From Streptomyces sp. Ag109_O5-1 (GTDB taxonomy: Bacteria > Actinomycetota > Actinomycetes > Streptomycetales > Streptomycetaceae), in contig NZ_RKQF01000001.1 in assembly GCF_003814875.1 (NCBI RefSeq), positions 8,618,001 through 8,682,000 on the forward strand: DNA of 64,000 bases. Direction: 5' to 3'. Shown in pieces: positions 39,595-47,079 of this stretch. The translations under genes were made by a program, and so were the position numbers. Under the pieces are notes generated by a model. It had not been told where the DNA came from and did not search any database. It saw only the letters and a program-made list of their open reading frames with translations. Position 1 is the first letter of the stretch; every line of letters begins with the position of its first letter.

Positions 39595-40584
39595 ATGCCT
39601 CGACCCACCGGCCGCGTACTGACACTCCTGGAACTGCTGCAGTCGGGCGGCACCCGGACGGTGGCCGAACTCGCCGACCGGCTCGGCGTCCAGGGGCGCA
39701 CCGTGCGGCGGTATGTGGACCAGCTGATCGACCTCGACGTGCCCGTGGAATCGGTGCGCGGCCGCTACGGCGGGTACCGGCTCGCCCCCGGGTACCGCCT
39801 GCCCCCGCTCATGTTCAGCGACGACGAGGCGCTGGCCGTGCTGCTCGGCCTGGTCGCCGGCCGACGGGCAGGGCTGACGACGACACAGCACACGGCGAGC
39901 GAGACGGCGTCGGCGAAGATCCGGCGGGTGCTGCCCAGGCACATCGCCCGTCGGCTCGACACACTCCTGGACACTCTCGCCTTCACGGATCGGCCTGGCG
40001 AGTCCGACACCCCGGACGCCGAGGTCCTGCTCACCGTCGCCGATGCGGTGCGCCACCGCCGGCCGGTCTCGATCCGCTACACCGACCGCGACGGACGGCG
40101 CACCGAACGCACGCTGCACGCGTACGGGATCGTCGCCCACGCGGGCCGCTGGTACGTCACGGGCAAGGACGCCCAGATCGGCGAGGACCGGACCTTCCGG
40201 CTCGATCGCATCGCGGACGCGAGGACCCTGCCCGGCTCGTTCGAGGCGCCCGAGGACACCGATCCGGCACAGCGCGTGCTGTCGGGGTTCGCCACGGCCG
40301 AGTACCGGCACGAGGTGACCTTGCGGATCCACGGGACGGCCGGGCAGATCCGCGCCCGCCTTCCCGCCGGCGTCGCCATCCTGGAGGAGCTCACGCCCGC
40401 GGCCGGCCAGGACGGGGCGACCGAGCGCTGGCTGCGCGTCGAGCTGCGGGCGGAGCGGCTCGACTGGCTGCCCGGGGTGCTCGCCTCACTCGACCGGCCG
40501 TTCGTCATCGAACGCCCCGAGGAACTGCGCGACCTCGTCGCCGCGCTCGCCGATCGCCTCGCGTCCCACGCCCGCCAGGCCTGA
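39595..40584 (+). CDS. YafY-type regulator: HTH and WYL domains
   Basis: A 329-residue regulator. The N-terminal winged helix is RVLTLLELLQSGGTRTVAELADRLGVQGRTVRRYVDQLIDLDVPVESVRGRYGGYRLAPG. The WYL domain follows at about 140-225 (VSIRYTDRDGRRTERTLHAYGIVAHAGRWYVTGKD), with the ligand-binding Trp-Tyr pair, and a WCX C-terminus ends at IERPEELRDLVAALADRLA. The natural ligand could be a nucleic acid or small molecule. TAGGCT six bases before ATG 39595 and no ribosome site indicate a leaderless transcript. The divergent VOC gene is the likely target. Confidence 0.88.
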   Translation: MPRPTGRVLTLLELLQSGGTRTVAELADRLGVQGRTVRRYVDQLIDLDVPVESVRGRYGGYRLAPGYRLPPLMFSDDEALAVLLGLVAGRRAGLTTTQHTASETASAKIRRVLPRHIARRLDTLLDTLAFTDRPGESDTPDAEVLLTVADAVRHRRPVSIRYTDRDGRRTERTLHAYGIVAHAGRWYVTGKDAQIGEDRTFRLDRIADARTLPGSFEAPEDTDPAQRVLSGFATAEYRHEVTLRIHGTAGQIRARLPAGVAILEELTPAAGQDGATERWLRVELRAERLDWLPGVLASLDRPFVIERPEELRDLVAALADRLASHARQA

Positions 40585-40670
40585 CAGCGCGCGGCGCCGA
40601 TGTCATGGGACGCCGCACCCGGACGACCACCCATCGCGGCCGAACCGGCAAAGCGCCTACCCTGGATCCC

Positions 40671-41036
40671 GTGACCGAGATTGACGCAAACATCGATGCT
40701 CTCGTCCCCGCCTGGCTCAACCTCCCCGACATCGCAGAGATGCTCGACGTCGAGGTGACCCGCGTGCGGCAGCTGGTCAAGGAGGGCCAGCTCATCGCCG
40801 TACGCCGTGGCGAGAACCGCGCGCTGCACGTCCCCGCCGCCTTCATCGACGGGGACAAGGTCGTCAAGGGCCTGGCCGGCACCCTGACGCTCCTGCGGGA
40901 CGACGGCTTCACGGACGAAGAAATGCTGGAGTGGCTCTTCACTCCCGACGAGACCCTGCCCGGCACCCCCGCCCAGGCGCTCAGCGAGAATCGCGGCACG
41001 GAGGTGAAGCGCCGCGCCCAGGCGCTCGCCGTCTGA
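40671..41036 (+). CDS. Rv2175c-family DNA-binding protein
   Basis: A 121-residue helix-turn-helix protein: PAWLNLPDIAEMLDVEVTRVRQLVKEGQLIAVRRGENRALHVPAAFI is a MerR/excisionase-type DNA-binding domain, followed by a C-terminal domain (LAGTLTLLRDDGFTDEEMLEWLFTPDETLPGTPAQAL). In M. tuberculosis Rv2175c is phosphorylated by the adjacent kinase PknL on an N-terminal Thr, which stops DNA binding; the Thr of VTEID here could be similar. Here a PASTA kinase lies about 6.5 kb away. TACCCT seven bases before GTG 40671, without a ribosome site, predicts leaderless expression. Confidence 0.85.
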   Translation: MTEIDANIDALVPAWLNLPDIAEMLDVEVTRVRQLVKEGQLIAVRRGENRALHVPAAFIDGDKVVKGLAGTLTLLRDDGFTDEEMLEWLFTPDETLPGTPAQALSENRGTEVKRRAQALAV

Positions 41037-41071
41037 GGAAACCCGCACCGACACAACGGGGGAACACACCG

Positions 41072-41719
41072 ATGCCCGACACCGCCCGAGCCCAGCTCGC
41101 CGACGCCCGTCTCTACCTCTGCACGGACGCCCGCAAGGAGCAGGGCGACCTCGCCGAGTTCCTGGACGCGGTCCTGGCGGGCGGTGTCGACATCGTGCAG
41201 CTGCGCGACAAGGGCATGGAGGCCGCCGAGGAGCTGGAGCACCTCGCGGTGTTCGCCGACGCCTGCGCCCGGCACGGCAAGCTGCTCGCGGTCAACGACC
41301 GCGCGGACGTGGCCCACGCGGCCGCCGCCGACGTGCTCCACCTCGGCCAGGGCGACCTCCCGGTACCGGCCGCCCGGGCGATCCTCGGCCCCGACGTCCT
41401 GATCGGCCGCTCCACGCACGCCGAGTCCGAGGCCGAGGCGGCCGCCGTCCAGGACGGCGTGGACTACTTCTGCACCGGCCCCTGCTGGCCCACCCCCACC
41501 AAGCCCGGCCGCCCCGCCCCCGGCCTGGACCTGGTGCGGTACACCGCCGCCCTCGGCACCGACCGCCCCTGGTTCGCCATCGGCGGCATCGACCTCGGCA
41601 ACCTCGACCAGGTGCTGGACGCGGGCGCCCGCCGGGTGGTCGTCGTCCGGGCGCTCACCGCGGCCGACGACCCGGGCGCCGCGGCGGCCGAGTTCGCGAA
41701 GCGACTGCGGTCGGCGTGA
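41072..41719 (+). CDS. thiE: Thiamine phosphate synthase
   Basis: A 215-residue TIM-barrel enzyme. LYLCTDARKEQGDL opens, then GGVDIVQLRDKGMEA, LLAVNDRADVAHAAAADVLHLGQGDLPVPAAR, IGRSTHAESEA, YFCTGPCWPTPTKPGRPAPGL and PWFAIGGIDLGNLDQVLDAGARRVVVVRAL, all standard ThiE motifs. It joins hydroxymethylpyrimidine pyrophosphate and thiazole phosphate. GGGGGAA sits several bases before ATG 41072. It follows the Rv2175c-like gene by 35 bp. No TPP riboswitch is visible in front of it, unlike the thiOSG operon. Confidence 0.92.
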   Translation: MPDTARAQLADARLYLCTDARKEQGDLAEFLDAVLAGGVDIVQLRDKGMEAAEELEHLAVFADACARHGKLLAVNDRADVAHAAAADVLHLGQGDLPVPAARAILGPDVLIGRSTHAESEAEAAAVQDGVDYFCTGPCWPTPTKPGRPAPGLDLVRYTAALGTDRPWFAIGGIDLGNLDQVLDAGARRVVVVRALTAADDPGAAAAEFAKRLRSA

Positions 41720-41749
41720 CGCTCTGTTCGCTCGGTTGTTCGCCCCGAC

Positions 41750-41778
41750 TGTCCGGAAACTTGTCCAGTATCCGGACA
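41750..41778. promoter_or_regulatory. 8-bp inverted repeat between thiE and metF
   Basis: TGTCCGGA (41750-41757) and TCCGGACA (41771-41778) are perfect complements separated by 13 bases. The position, 30 bp after thiE and 72 bp before metF, fits either a terminator for thiE or an operator for metF. The long loop and absence of a T-run favour a protein-binding site, but this is open. Confidence 0.45.
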
Positions 41779-41849
41779 CGAGATCGACAATTCGGGCAAT
41801 TTTCCCGAGTGTGGTTGGGTGACCGTCCACCCCTGACTAACCTGCGGGT

Positions 41850-42773
41850 ATGGCCCTAGGAACCGCGTCCACCAGGACTGATCGCGCACGCACCGTGCGC
41901 GACATGCTCGCCACCGGCAAGACCACGTACTCGTTCGAGTTCTCGGCGCCGAAGACCCCCAAGGGTGAGCGGAACCTGTGGAGCGCGCTCCGGCGGGTCG
42001 AGGCGGTCGCTCCCGACTTCGTCTCCGTGACCTACGGCGCTGGCGGTTCCACCCGCGCGGGCACGGTCAAGGAGACCGAGCAGATCGTCGCCGACACCAC
42101 GCTCACCCCGGTCGCCCACCTCACCGCGGTCGACCACTCCCTGGCCGAGCTGCGCAACATCATCGGCCAGTACGCGGACGCCGGGATCCGCAACATGCTC
42201 GCGGTGCGCGGCGACCCGCCCGGCGACCCGATGGGCGACTGGGTGGCGCACCCGGAGGGTCTGACCTACGCGGCCGAACTCGTCCGGCTCATCAAGGAGT
42301 CGGGGGACTTCTGCGTGGGCGTCGCCGCGTTCCCGGAGATGCACCCGCGCTCCGGCGACTGGGACACCGACGTCCGGCATTTCGTCGACAAGTGCCGCGC
42401 GGGCGCCGACTACGCCATCACCCAGATGTTCTTCCAGCCCGAGTCCTACCTTCGCCTTCGCGACTCGGTCGCCACGGCCGGCTGCGAGACTCCGGTCATC
42501 CCGGAAATTCTTCCGGTCACCAGTGTGAAGATGCTGGAACGGCTGCCCAAACTCAGCAACGCGGCCTTCCCGGACGCCCTGAAAGAGCGGATCCTCACAG
42601 CGAAAGACGATCCGGCGGCGGTACGCTCCATCGGTATCGAGTTCGCCACGGAGTTCTGCGCTCGGCTGCTGGCCGAGGGAGTGCCCGGACTGCACTTCAT
42701 CACGCTCAACAACTCCACGGCCACGCTGGAAATCTACGAGAACCTGGGCCTGCACCATCCCCCGCAGGCCTAG
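41850..42773 (+). CDS. metF: Methylenetetrahydrofolate reductase
   Basis: A 307-residue flavoprotein TIM barrel. YSFEFSAPKTPKGERNLW holds the catalytic Glu, then VSVTYGAGGSTR, PVAHLTAVDHSLAELRNIIGQYADAGIRNMLAVRGDPPG, VGVAAFPEMHPR and ADYAITQMFFQPESYLRL. It reduces 5,10-methylene-THF to 5-methyl-THF for methionine synthesis. TAACCT six bases before ATG 41850 with no ribosome site suggests a leaderless message. The gene lies between thiE and a QY-rich membrane protein on the same strand. Confidence 0.93.
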   Translation: MALGTASTRTDRARTVRDMLATGKTTYSFEFSAPKTPKGERNLWSALRRVEAVAPDFVSVTYGAGGSTRAGTVKETEQIVADTTLTPVAHLTAVDHSLAELRNIIGQYADAGIRNMLAVRGDPPGDPMGDWVAHPEGLTYAAELVRLIKESGDFCVGVAAFPEMHPRSGDWDTDVRHFVDKCRAGADYAITQMFFQPESYLRLRDSVATAGCETPVIPEILPVTSVKMLERLPKLSNAAFPDALKERILTAKDDPAAVRSIGIEFATEFCARLLAEGVPGLHFITLNNSTATLEIYENLGLHHPPQA

Positions 42774-42830
42774 ACCGGCCGCACCGGAGTACGACACACT
42801 GCGTAGCGGGCACATGGGAGAGGGGCGTAC

Positions 42831-43823
42831 ATGGGCTGGACGGTCCTCTACGTAGCGTTCGGCATCGTCGCGCTGTGGCTGCTCGGCGAGGTGCTACTGC
42901 AGTACAAGGCGCGGCTGCGCTGGCGTCTGCTCGCCTTCGTCGGCTTCCTCGGGGTCGTCTTCGGTGTTCTGATCCCGTCCGTGATCGTCATCGGCGTGGG
43001 CGCGATCGCGTTCGCGGTCGGCCAGACGTACGTCACGCTGTCGTTCCGCCGCGGCTTCGAGGCCGGCTGGGCGGTCAAGCGCCCCGGTGCGGACGACGAG
43101 GCCGGCGGCCTGATCAAGCGCCGCCGTGGTGAGCCGGACGAGGACCCCGGCCTGGAGGCCACCGACCCGGACGCGGCGGACGCCGCCTACGCCGGCCAGC
43201 AGGCCGCCTACTCCACGGGCAGTACCCCCGTCTACGGCGGCGACGACTTCGACCGCGACGACGTCTTCACTCCGGCGGCCCGCACCATGGAGCCGACCGC
43301 CGCGGAGTCCACCACGGTGTACGAGCCGCAGCCGATGCCCGACGACACCGGCTCCTACGGCGTCTACCGCGACTCCTCCGGCTACGCCGCCACCGGCGAC
43401 CAGCAGGCCGCCTACGCGACCGCGGGCCAGGACCAGTCGTACGCCACCCAGGGCACCGACCAGAACTACGCCTACGACTACTCCGGCTACGGCCAGCAGC
43501 AGTACGGCTATGACGCGAGCGGCCAGCAGCAGTACGCCAATTACTCCGACCCGTACATCGGCAACCAGACCTACGGCGGCGCCGGGTACGACCAGTCGTA
43601 CGGCACCCAGCAGTACGACCAGCAGGGCTACGCCCAGCAGCAGTACGGCACCAACGGTTACGCCGAGACCCCGGCCGGCGGTGTCTGGGTCCCGCAGCAG
43701 CGCGCCGACGAGACGTACGGCGGCGAACTCCCGCAGGAGCAGCAGTACTACCAGGGCGACGGCCAGCAGCAGGGCCAGGGCCACCAGAGCAACGGGTACG
43801 ACGAGCAGCAGTACCGTTTCTGA
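42831..43823 (+). CDS. Membrane protein with Q/Y/G-rich low-complexity tail
   Basis: The 330-residue protein starts with two membrane helices (WTVLYVAFGIVALWLLGEVLL and LLAFVGFLGVVFGVLIPSVIVIGVGAIAFAVG). About 230 residues of disordered tail follow, in which Gln, Tyr, Gly, Ser and Asp dominate with repeating GQQQYGY, QQYDQQGYAQQQYG and YGGAGYDQSYG. The composition is like that of eukaryotic prion-like domains that condense or aggregate. Streptomycete relatives occur next to metF, but no function is known to me. GGAG lies about ten bases before ATG 42831. The tail faces the cytoplasm if the positive-inside rule holds (RLRWR, KRPG). Confidence 0.78.
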   Translation: MGWTVLYVAFGIVALWLLGEVLLQYKARLRWRLLAFVGFLGVVFGVLIPSVIVIGVGAIAFAVGQTYVTLSFRRGFEAGWAVKRPGADDEAGGLIKRRRGEPDEDPGLEATDPDAADAAYAGQQAAYSTGSTPVYGGDDFDRDDVFTPAARTMEPTAAESTTVYEPQPMPDDTGSYGVYRDSSGYAATGDQQAAYATAGQDQSYATQGTDQNYAYDYSGYGQQQYGYDASGQQQYANYSDPYIGNQTYGGAGYDQSYGTQQYDQQGYAQQQYGTNGYAETPAGGVWVPQQRADETYGGELPQEQQYYQGDGQQQGQGHQSNGYDEQQYRF

Positions 43824-43844
43824 AGCCGCTCCGGAGAGCCCGGC

Positions 43845-45359
43845 TCACTGGGAGCCGCGGAACTCCGGCCCCTCCACGATCAGTCCGGCGACCAGTGCGC
43901 CCGACATCCCGGCGTGCGGCAGGCCGCCGCCCGGGTGCGACCAGCTCCCGACCCGGTAAAGGCCCGGCAGCCGGGTGCTGTTGGCCGGGTGCAGGAAGCG
44001 GCCCTGACCGGCGGCCAGGGCGGGAGCGGAGATCTCCCCGAACCCGGTGCTGTCCGTGACCTGCTCGGGTGTCCGGGTCTCATGCCAGAGCAGGCGCTCC
44101 CGCAGCCCCGGCACGGCGGCCTCGGCGGCTTCGAGCAGGAAGTCCGTGTAGGCGAGGGCCGTACTCTCCTGCTCCCAGTCGGCCTCGGTGGACAGCACCG
44201 CCGACAGCACCACGGACTCGTGGTTCTCGTCCGGTCCGAGCGCCGGGTCGTCGGGGCGCAGCACGGTCACCGTGGGACGCACCGGCCGGTCGCCGCCGGG
44301 CGCGACCAGCAGGTCCAGCTCGGTCTGGTCGTCCGGTGCGTGCACGACCGTGCGGTGCACCGCACCGGCCTCCCGGCCGCCCCGGAGCGCGAGCAGCACG
44401 CTGAACCGGCCCGGGCGCGCCACTGCCGCGTCGGCCCGTACGTCACCGTCCGCGTCCAGCTGCCAACCCGTCCACTGTGTGAGGGTGTTGAGTCGCACCG
44501 GATCCACGCCGGCCACCACATGGTCGGCGTCGACCACTTCGCCGTCGGCGAGCTCCACCCCCACCGCCCGGCCGTCCTTCGCCAGGATCCCGGTGACCTC
44601 CGCCCCGAACACGAACTCCACCCGCCGCTTCACGCACCGCTCGTACACCGCGCGCGCCAACTCCCGTATGCCGCCGCGCACATACCAGATGCCGAAGGCG
44701 TGCTCCAGATACGGCAGCACCGCCGCGCTCGCCGGAGTGTCCCGGGGGTCGAGGCCGTAGGCGATCGCGTGGCTGTTCAGCAGGGCGGCGAGCCGCTCGT
44801 CGCGCAGCTCCCAGGCGCCGATCTCCGCCAGCGTGCGCGCCCGGCGGGTGCGCAGCAGCTTCTTGTGCGGGACGGACGGGTACGGCTCGCGCTCGGCCAG
44901 CACCTGCCAGTTCGGCCACAGCGGCTCCTCCAGGAGCGGGCGCCGGGTGCGGTCCCAGGCCTCCCGGGCCCGTACCAGGAAGTCGCCCCAGCGCTGCCCG
45001 GCGCCCGAGCCGAGGGCCTCGTCCAGGGCGGTGACGACACCCGCGCGGGACGCGTTCGGCAACGACACCTCGGTGCCGTCCGCGAAGACGTGCCGGGCCG
45101 ACGGGTCGACCTGGACCAGCTCGACGCAGTCCTCCAGCGGCTCCTTGCCGGTCTTGACGAACAGATCGCGGTACACGGCCGGCAACGGCAGCAGCCCCGG
45201 CCCGGTGTCGAAGGCGAACCCGTCGCGCTCGAACCGGTGCACCTCGCCGCCGTACGTCTCCGTGCGCTCGTACACCGTCACCCGGTGGCCCGCGACGGCC
45301 AGCCGGGCGGCCGCCGCCATGGCGCCCATCCCGGCGCCGATCACCGCAATCCGTCCCAT
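43845..45359 (-). CDS. Phytoene-desaturase-like NAD(P)/FAD oxidoreductase
   Basis: A 504-residue flavoprotein of the CrtI/amine-oxidase group. It opens with RIAVIGAGMGAMAAAARLAVAGHRVTVYERTETYGGEV (Rossmann fold and RxGG-like part), has FDTGPGLLPLPAVYRDLF, and closes with LPGLYRVGSWSHPGGGLPHAGMSGALVAGLI, the C-terminal FAD motif of CrtI proteins. It would desaturate or isomerise an isoprenoid or related lipid, but no crtB, crtE or other carotenoid gene is near, so the substrate is open. TAAAGT seven bases ahead of ATG 45359 and no ribosome site indicate a leaderless start. Confidence 0.84.
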   Translation of the reverse strand: MGRIAVIGAGMGAMAAAARLAVAGHRVTVYERTETYGGEVHRFERDGFAFDTGPGLLPLPAVYRDLFVKTGKEPLEDCVELVQVDPSARHVFADGTEVSLPNASRAGVVTALDEALGSGAGQRWGDFLVRAREAWDRTRRPLLEEPLWPNWQVLAEREPYPSVPHKKLLRTRRARTLAEIGAWELRDERLAALLNSHAIAYGLDPRDTPASAAVLPYLEHAFGIWYVRGGIRELARAVYERCVKRRVEFVFGAEVTGILAKDGRAVGVELADGEVVDADHVVAGVDPVRLNTLTQWTGWQLDADGDVRADAAVARPGRFSVLLALRGGREAGAVHRTVVHAPDDQTELDLLVAPGGDRPVRPTVTVLRPDDPALGPDENHESVVLSAVLSTEADWEQESTALAYTDFLLEAAEAAVPGLRERLLWHETRTPEQVTDSTGFGEISAPALAAGQGRFLHPANSTRLPGLYRVGSWSHPGGGLPHAGMSGALVAGLIVEGPEFRGSQ

Positions 45360-45406
45360 GCCCGCGACTTTATCGACCGCCACCGACAACGCGGTGCGGC
45401 GGGCCG

Positions 45407-46021
45407 TCAGCCCGGCGGCCCGCCCACCTGCGTGGCAAGCCGCCGTTCCTCCCGGCGCTGGGCCCGGCGGCGCCAGAACCGCCGGATCCGGGAGATCAGG
45501 AACACCAGCACGACCAGGCCGGTGGCCAGCAGCACCGCCGCGATGATCGCCGCCGGCAGCGGATGGAACACCGCGAACGTCACGATCCCGGCGACCCCGA
45601 GATCCTCGGCCAGGCTCAGCGCGATGTTGCTGAACGGCTCCGGGGAGGTGTTGACCGCCATCCGGGTCCCGGCCTTGACGGCGTGGCTGGCCAGCGCCGT
45701 CGAACCGCCGACCAGCCCGGCCGCCACGTCCGACAGGGAGCCGCTGTGCCCGGCGAGGAGCGCTCCGACCCAGGCGCCGGCGACCGGCCGGATCACCGTG
45801 TGCACGGAGTCCCACACCGAATCGACGTACGGGATCTTGTCGGCGACCGCCTCGCACAGGAAGAGCACGCCCGCGACGATCAGCACCTCGGGGCGCTGCA
45901 GCGTCTCGGGGACGTCGTCGCTCAGGCCCGTCGCGCCGAACAGGCCGAGCAGCAGAACCACCGCATAGGCGTTGATTCCGCTGGCCCAGCCGCTGGTGAA
46001 GACCAAGGGGAGTACCGACAC
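45407..46021 (-). CDS. DUF4126 membrane protein
   Basis: A 204-residue membrane protein with about five helices. VLPLVFTSGWASGINAYAVVLLLGLFG is the conserved start of DUF4126, followed by PEVLIVAGVLFLCEAVADKIPYVDSVWDSVHTVIRPVAGA and PFSNIALSLAEDLGVAGIVTFAV; a basic tail (RRFWRRRAQRREERR) ends the protein. Function is unknown. GTG 46021 follows TACGAT (46034-46029) by seven bases with no ribosome site, so leaderless. A near match to the MacR palindrome lies about 56 bp upstream. Starts further upstream would cross this control region. Confidence 0.8.
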   Translation of the reverse strand: MSVLPLVFTSGWASGINAYAVVLLLGLFGATGLSDDVPETLQRPEVLIVAGVLFLCEAVADKIPYVDSVWDSVHTVIRPVAGAWVGALLAGHSGSLSDVAAGLVGGSTALASHAVKAGTRMAVNTSPEPFSNIALSLAEDLGVAGIVTFAVFHPLPAAIIAAVLLATGLVVLVFLISRIRRFWRRRAQRREERRLATQVGGPPG

Positions 46022-46386
46022 GGACGCGATCGTAGCCAGTCGGCGGCCGGGCGTCCTGGGTCCGCGTGCGCAGGGCTGAGTACGTGTACCTAGGGAGCGA
46101 GTTGAGTACGCGCGCGGATGGGCCGCGACCTGCGTGAACGAGAGAGTGGAGACACGGAAGGGGGCGCGAGGCCCGGCACCGCCGACACGGGGCGGCGGAA
46201 CGGCGCCGGCGCCCTTGACCGCTCCTTCCGCCGATTCACGTCGGCGGAAGCGAGACACGGGGGAGAGGGGACCCGGGGGAACACGGGGGAACGGGGAAGC
46301 ACGGGGGTGTACGGAAGGCGCCGGTCCGACGGCGGCCCGCGGGGGACGCGGCCGGTGGCGGGGGCCGGCGCCTTCGCACATCCCGT
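46022..46386. promoter_or_regulatory. 365-bp intergenic region with MacR-like palindrome
   Basis: No credible gene lies here. It contains the -10 box TACGAT at 46029-46034 for the DUF4126 gene, and at 46077-46092 TGAGTAC, GT, GTACCTA, which agrees with TGAGTACnnGTACTCA at 12 of 14 fixed positions. A second half-site, TTGAGTAC, follows at about 46102-46110. The rest (46135-46380) is G-rich simple sequence between the TetR gene end and this promoter, in which I see no further structure. Confidence 0.45.
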
Positions 46387-47079
46387 TCAGCCCTTCCCGC
46401 TCACCCGCCCCTGCAGCAGCCGGGACAGCGCGGAGTGGACGTCGTCGAGGGAGCGCTCGGGCTGGAAGGACTTCCAGTCCAGGGCCGCCACCAGCACCAT
46501 CCCCACCAGCGCGGCCGCCGTCAGCTGGACGTCGATCTCGTCGCTGAACTCGCCGTTCTCCACGCCCTCGCGCAGCACGCCCTCGACGACCGCGACGGCC
46601 TGCTGCCTGACCACCATCAGCGTCGACTGCCAGGCCCGGTTGGTGCGCCACAGCTCGGCCACGTAGAGCTGGGTGAAGGCCGGGTAGCGGTCGATGAAGA
46701 CGAGGCCCGCGCGGACCATGGCGTCCAGGGCGTCGACCCGGCTGCCGCCCTCCCGAGCGGTCCGCTCCGCGGCCTCTCTCAGGGAGGCGGTGAGGAGGCC
46801 CACGCCGTGCCGCAGCAGCTCCTCGAAGAGGACCGACTTGCTCGCGAAGTTGTAGTAGACCGTGCCCTTCGCGACCCCGGCCCGTTCGGCGATCTCGTCC
46901 ACGGTGGTGGCGGAGAAGCCCTGCTCGGCGATGAGTGTGACGGCGGCCTCGTAGAGCTTCTGCCGGGTGGCCTCACGGCGTGTGCTGCCGCCCGTGGTGC
47001 TGCTGCTTTCCATGGTCCTGATTCTCACAGGAACGGCGGCCCCCGCGGGCACGGAAGGGGAGGTCATGAACGTCCTCAC
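46387..47079 (-). CDS. TetR/AcrR-family regulator of the ABC/YhgE operon
   Basis: A protein of up to 230 residues. The DNA-binding domain is TRREATRQKLYEAAVTLIAEQGFSATTVDEIAERAGVAKGTVYYNFASKSVLFEELLRHG, followed by helical ligand-binding parts. GTG 47079 overlaps the YhgE/Pip stop (GTGA), giving coupled translation; ATG 47067 and ATG 47013 are later in-frame starts. As last gene of the operon it probably represses the operon through the perfect ACTGAC-GTCAGT palindrome at 49976-49989. The inducer is unknown. Confidence 0.87.
   Translation of the reverse strand: MRTFMTSPSVPAGAAVPVRIRTMESSSTTGGSTRREATRQKLYEAAVTLIAEQGFSATTVDEIAERAGVAKGTVYYNFASKSVLFEELLRHGVGLLTASLREAAERTAREGGSRVDALDAMVRAGLVFIDRYPAFTQLYVAELWRTNRAWQSTLMVVRQQAVAVVEGVLREGVENGEFSDEIDVQLTAAALVGMVLVAALDWKSFQPERSLDDVHSALSRLLQGRVSGKG

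Noticed and set aside
46118..46666. Plus-strand open frames in the region upstream of DUF4126 and over the TetR gene
   Set aside because: Repetitive Gly/Arg-rich translation, no ribosome site, and the TetR gene on the other strand is clearly real.
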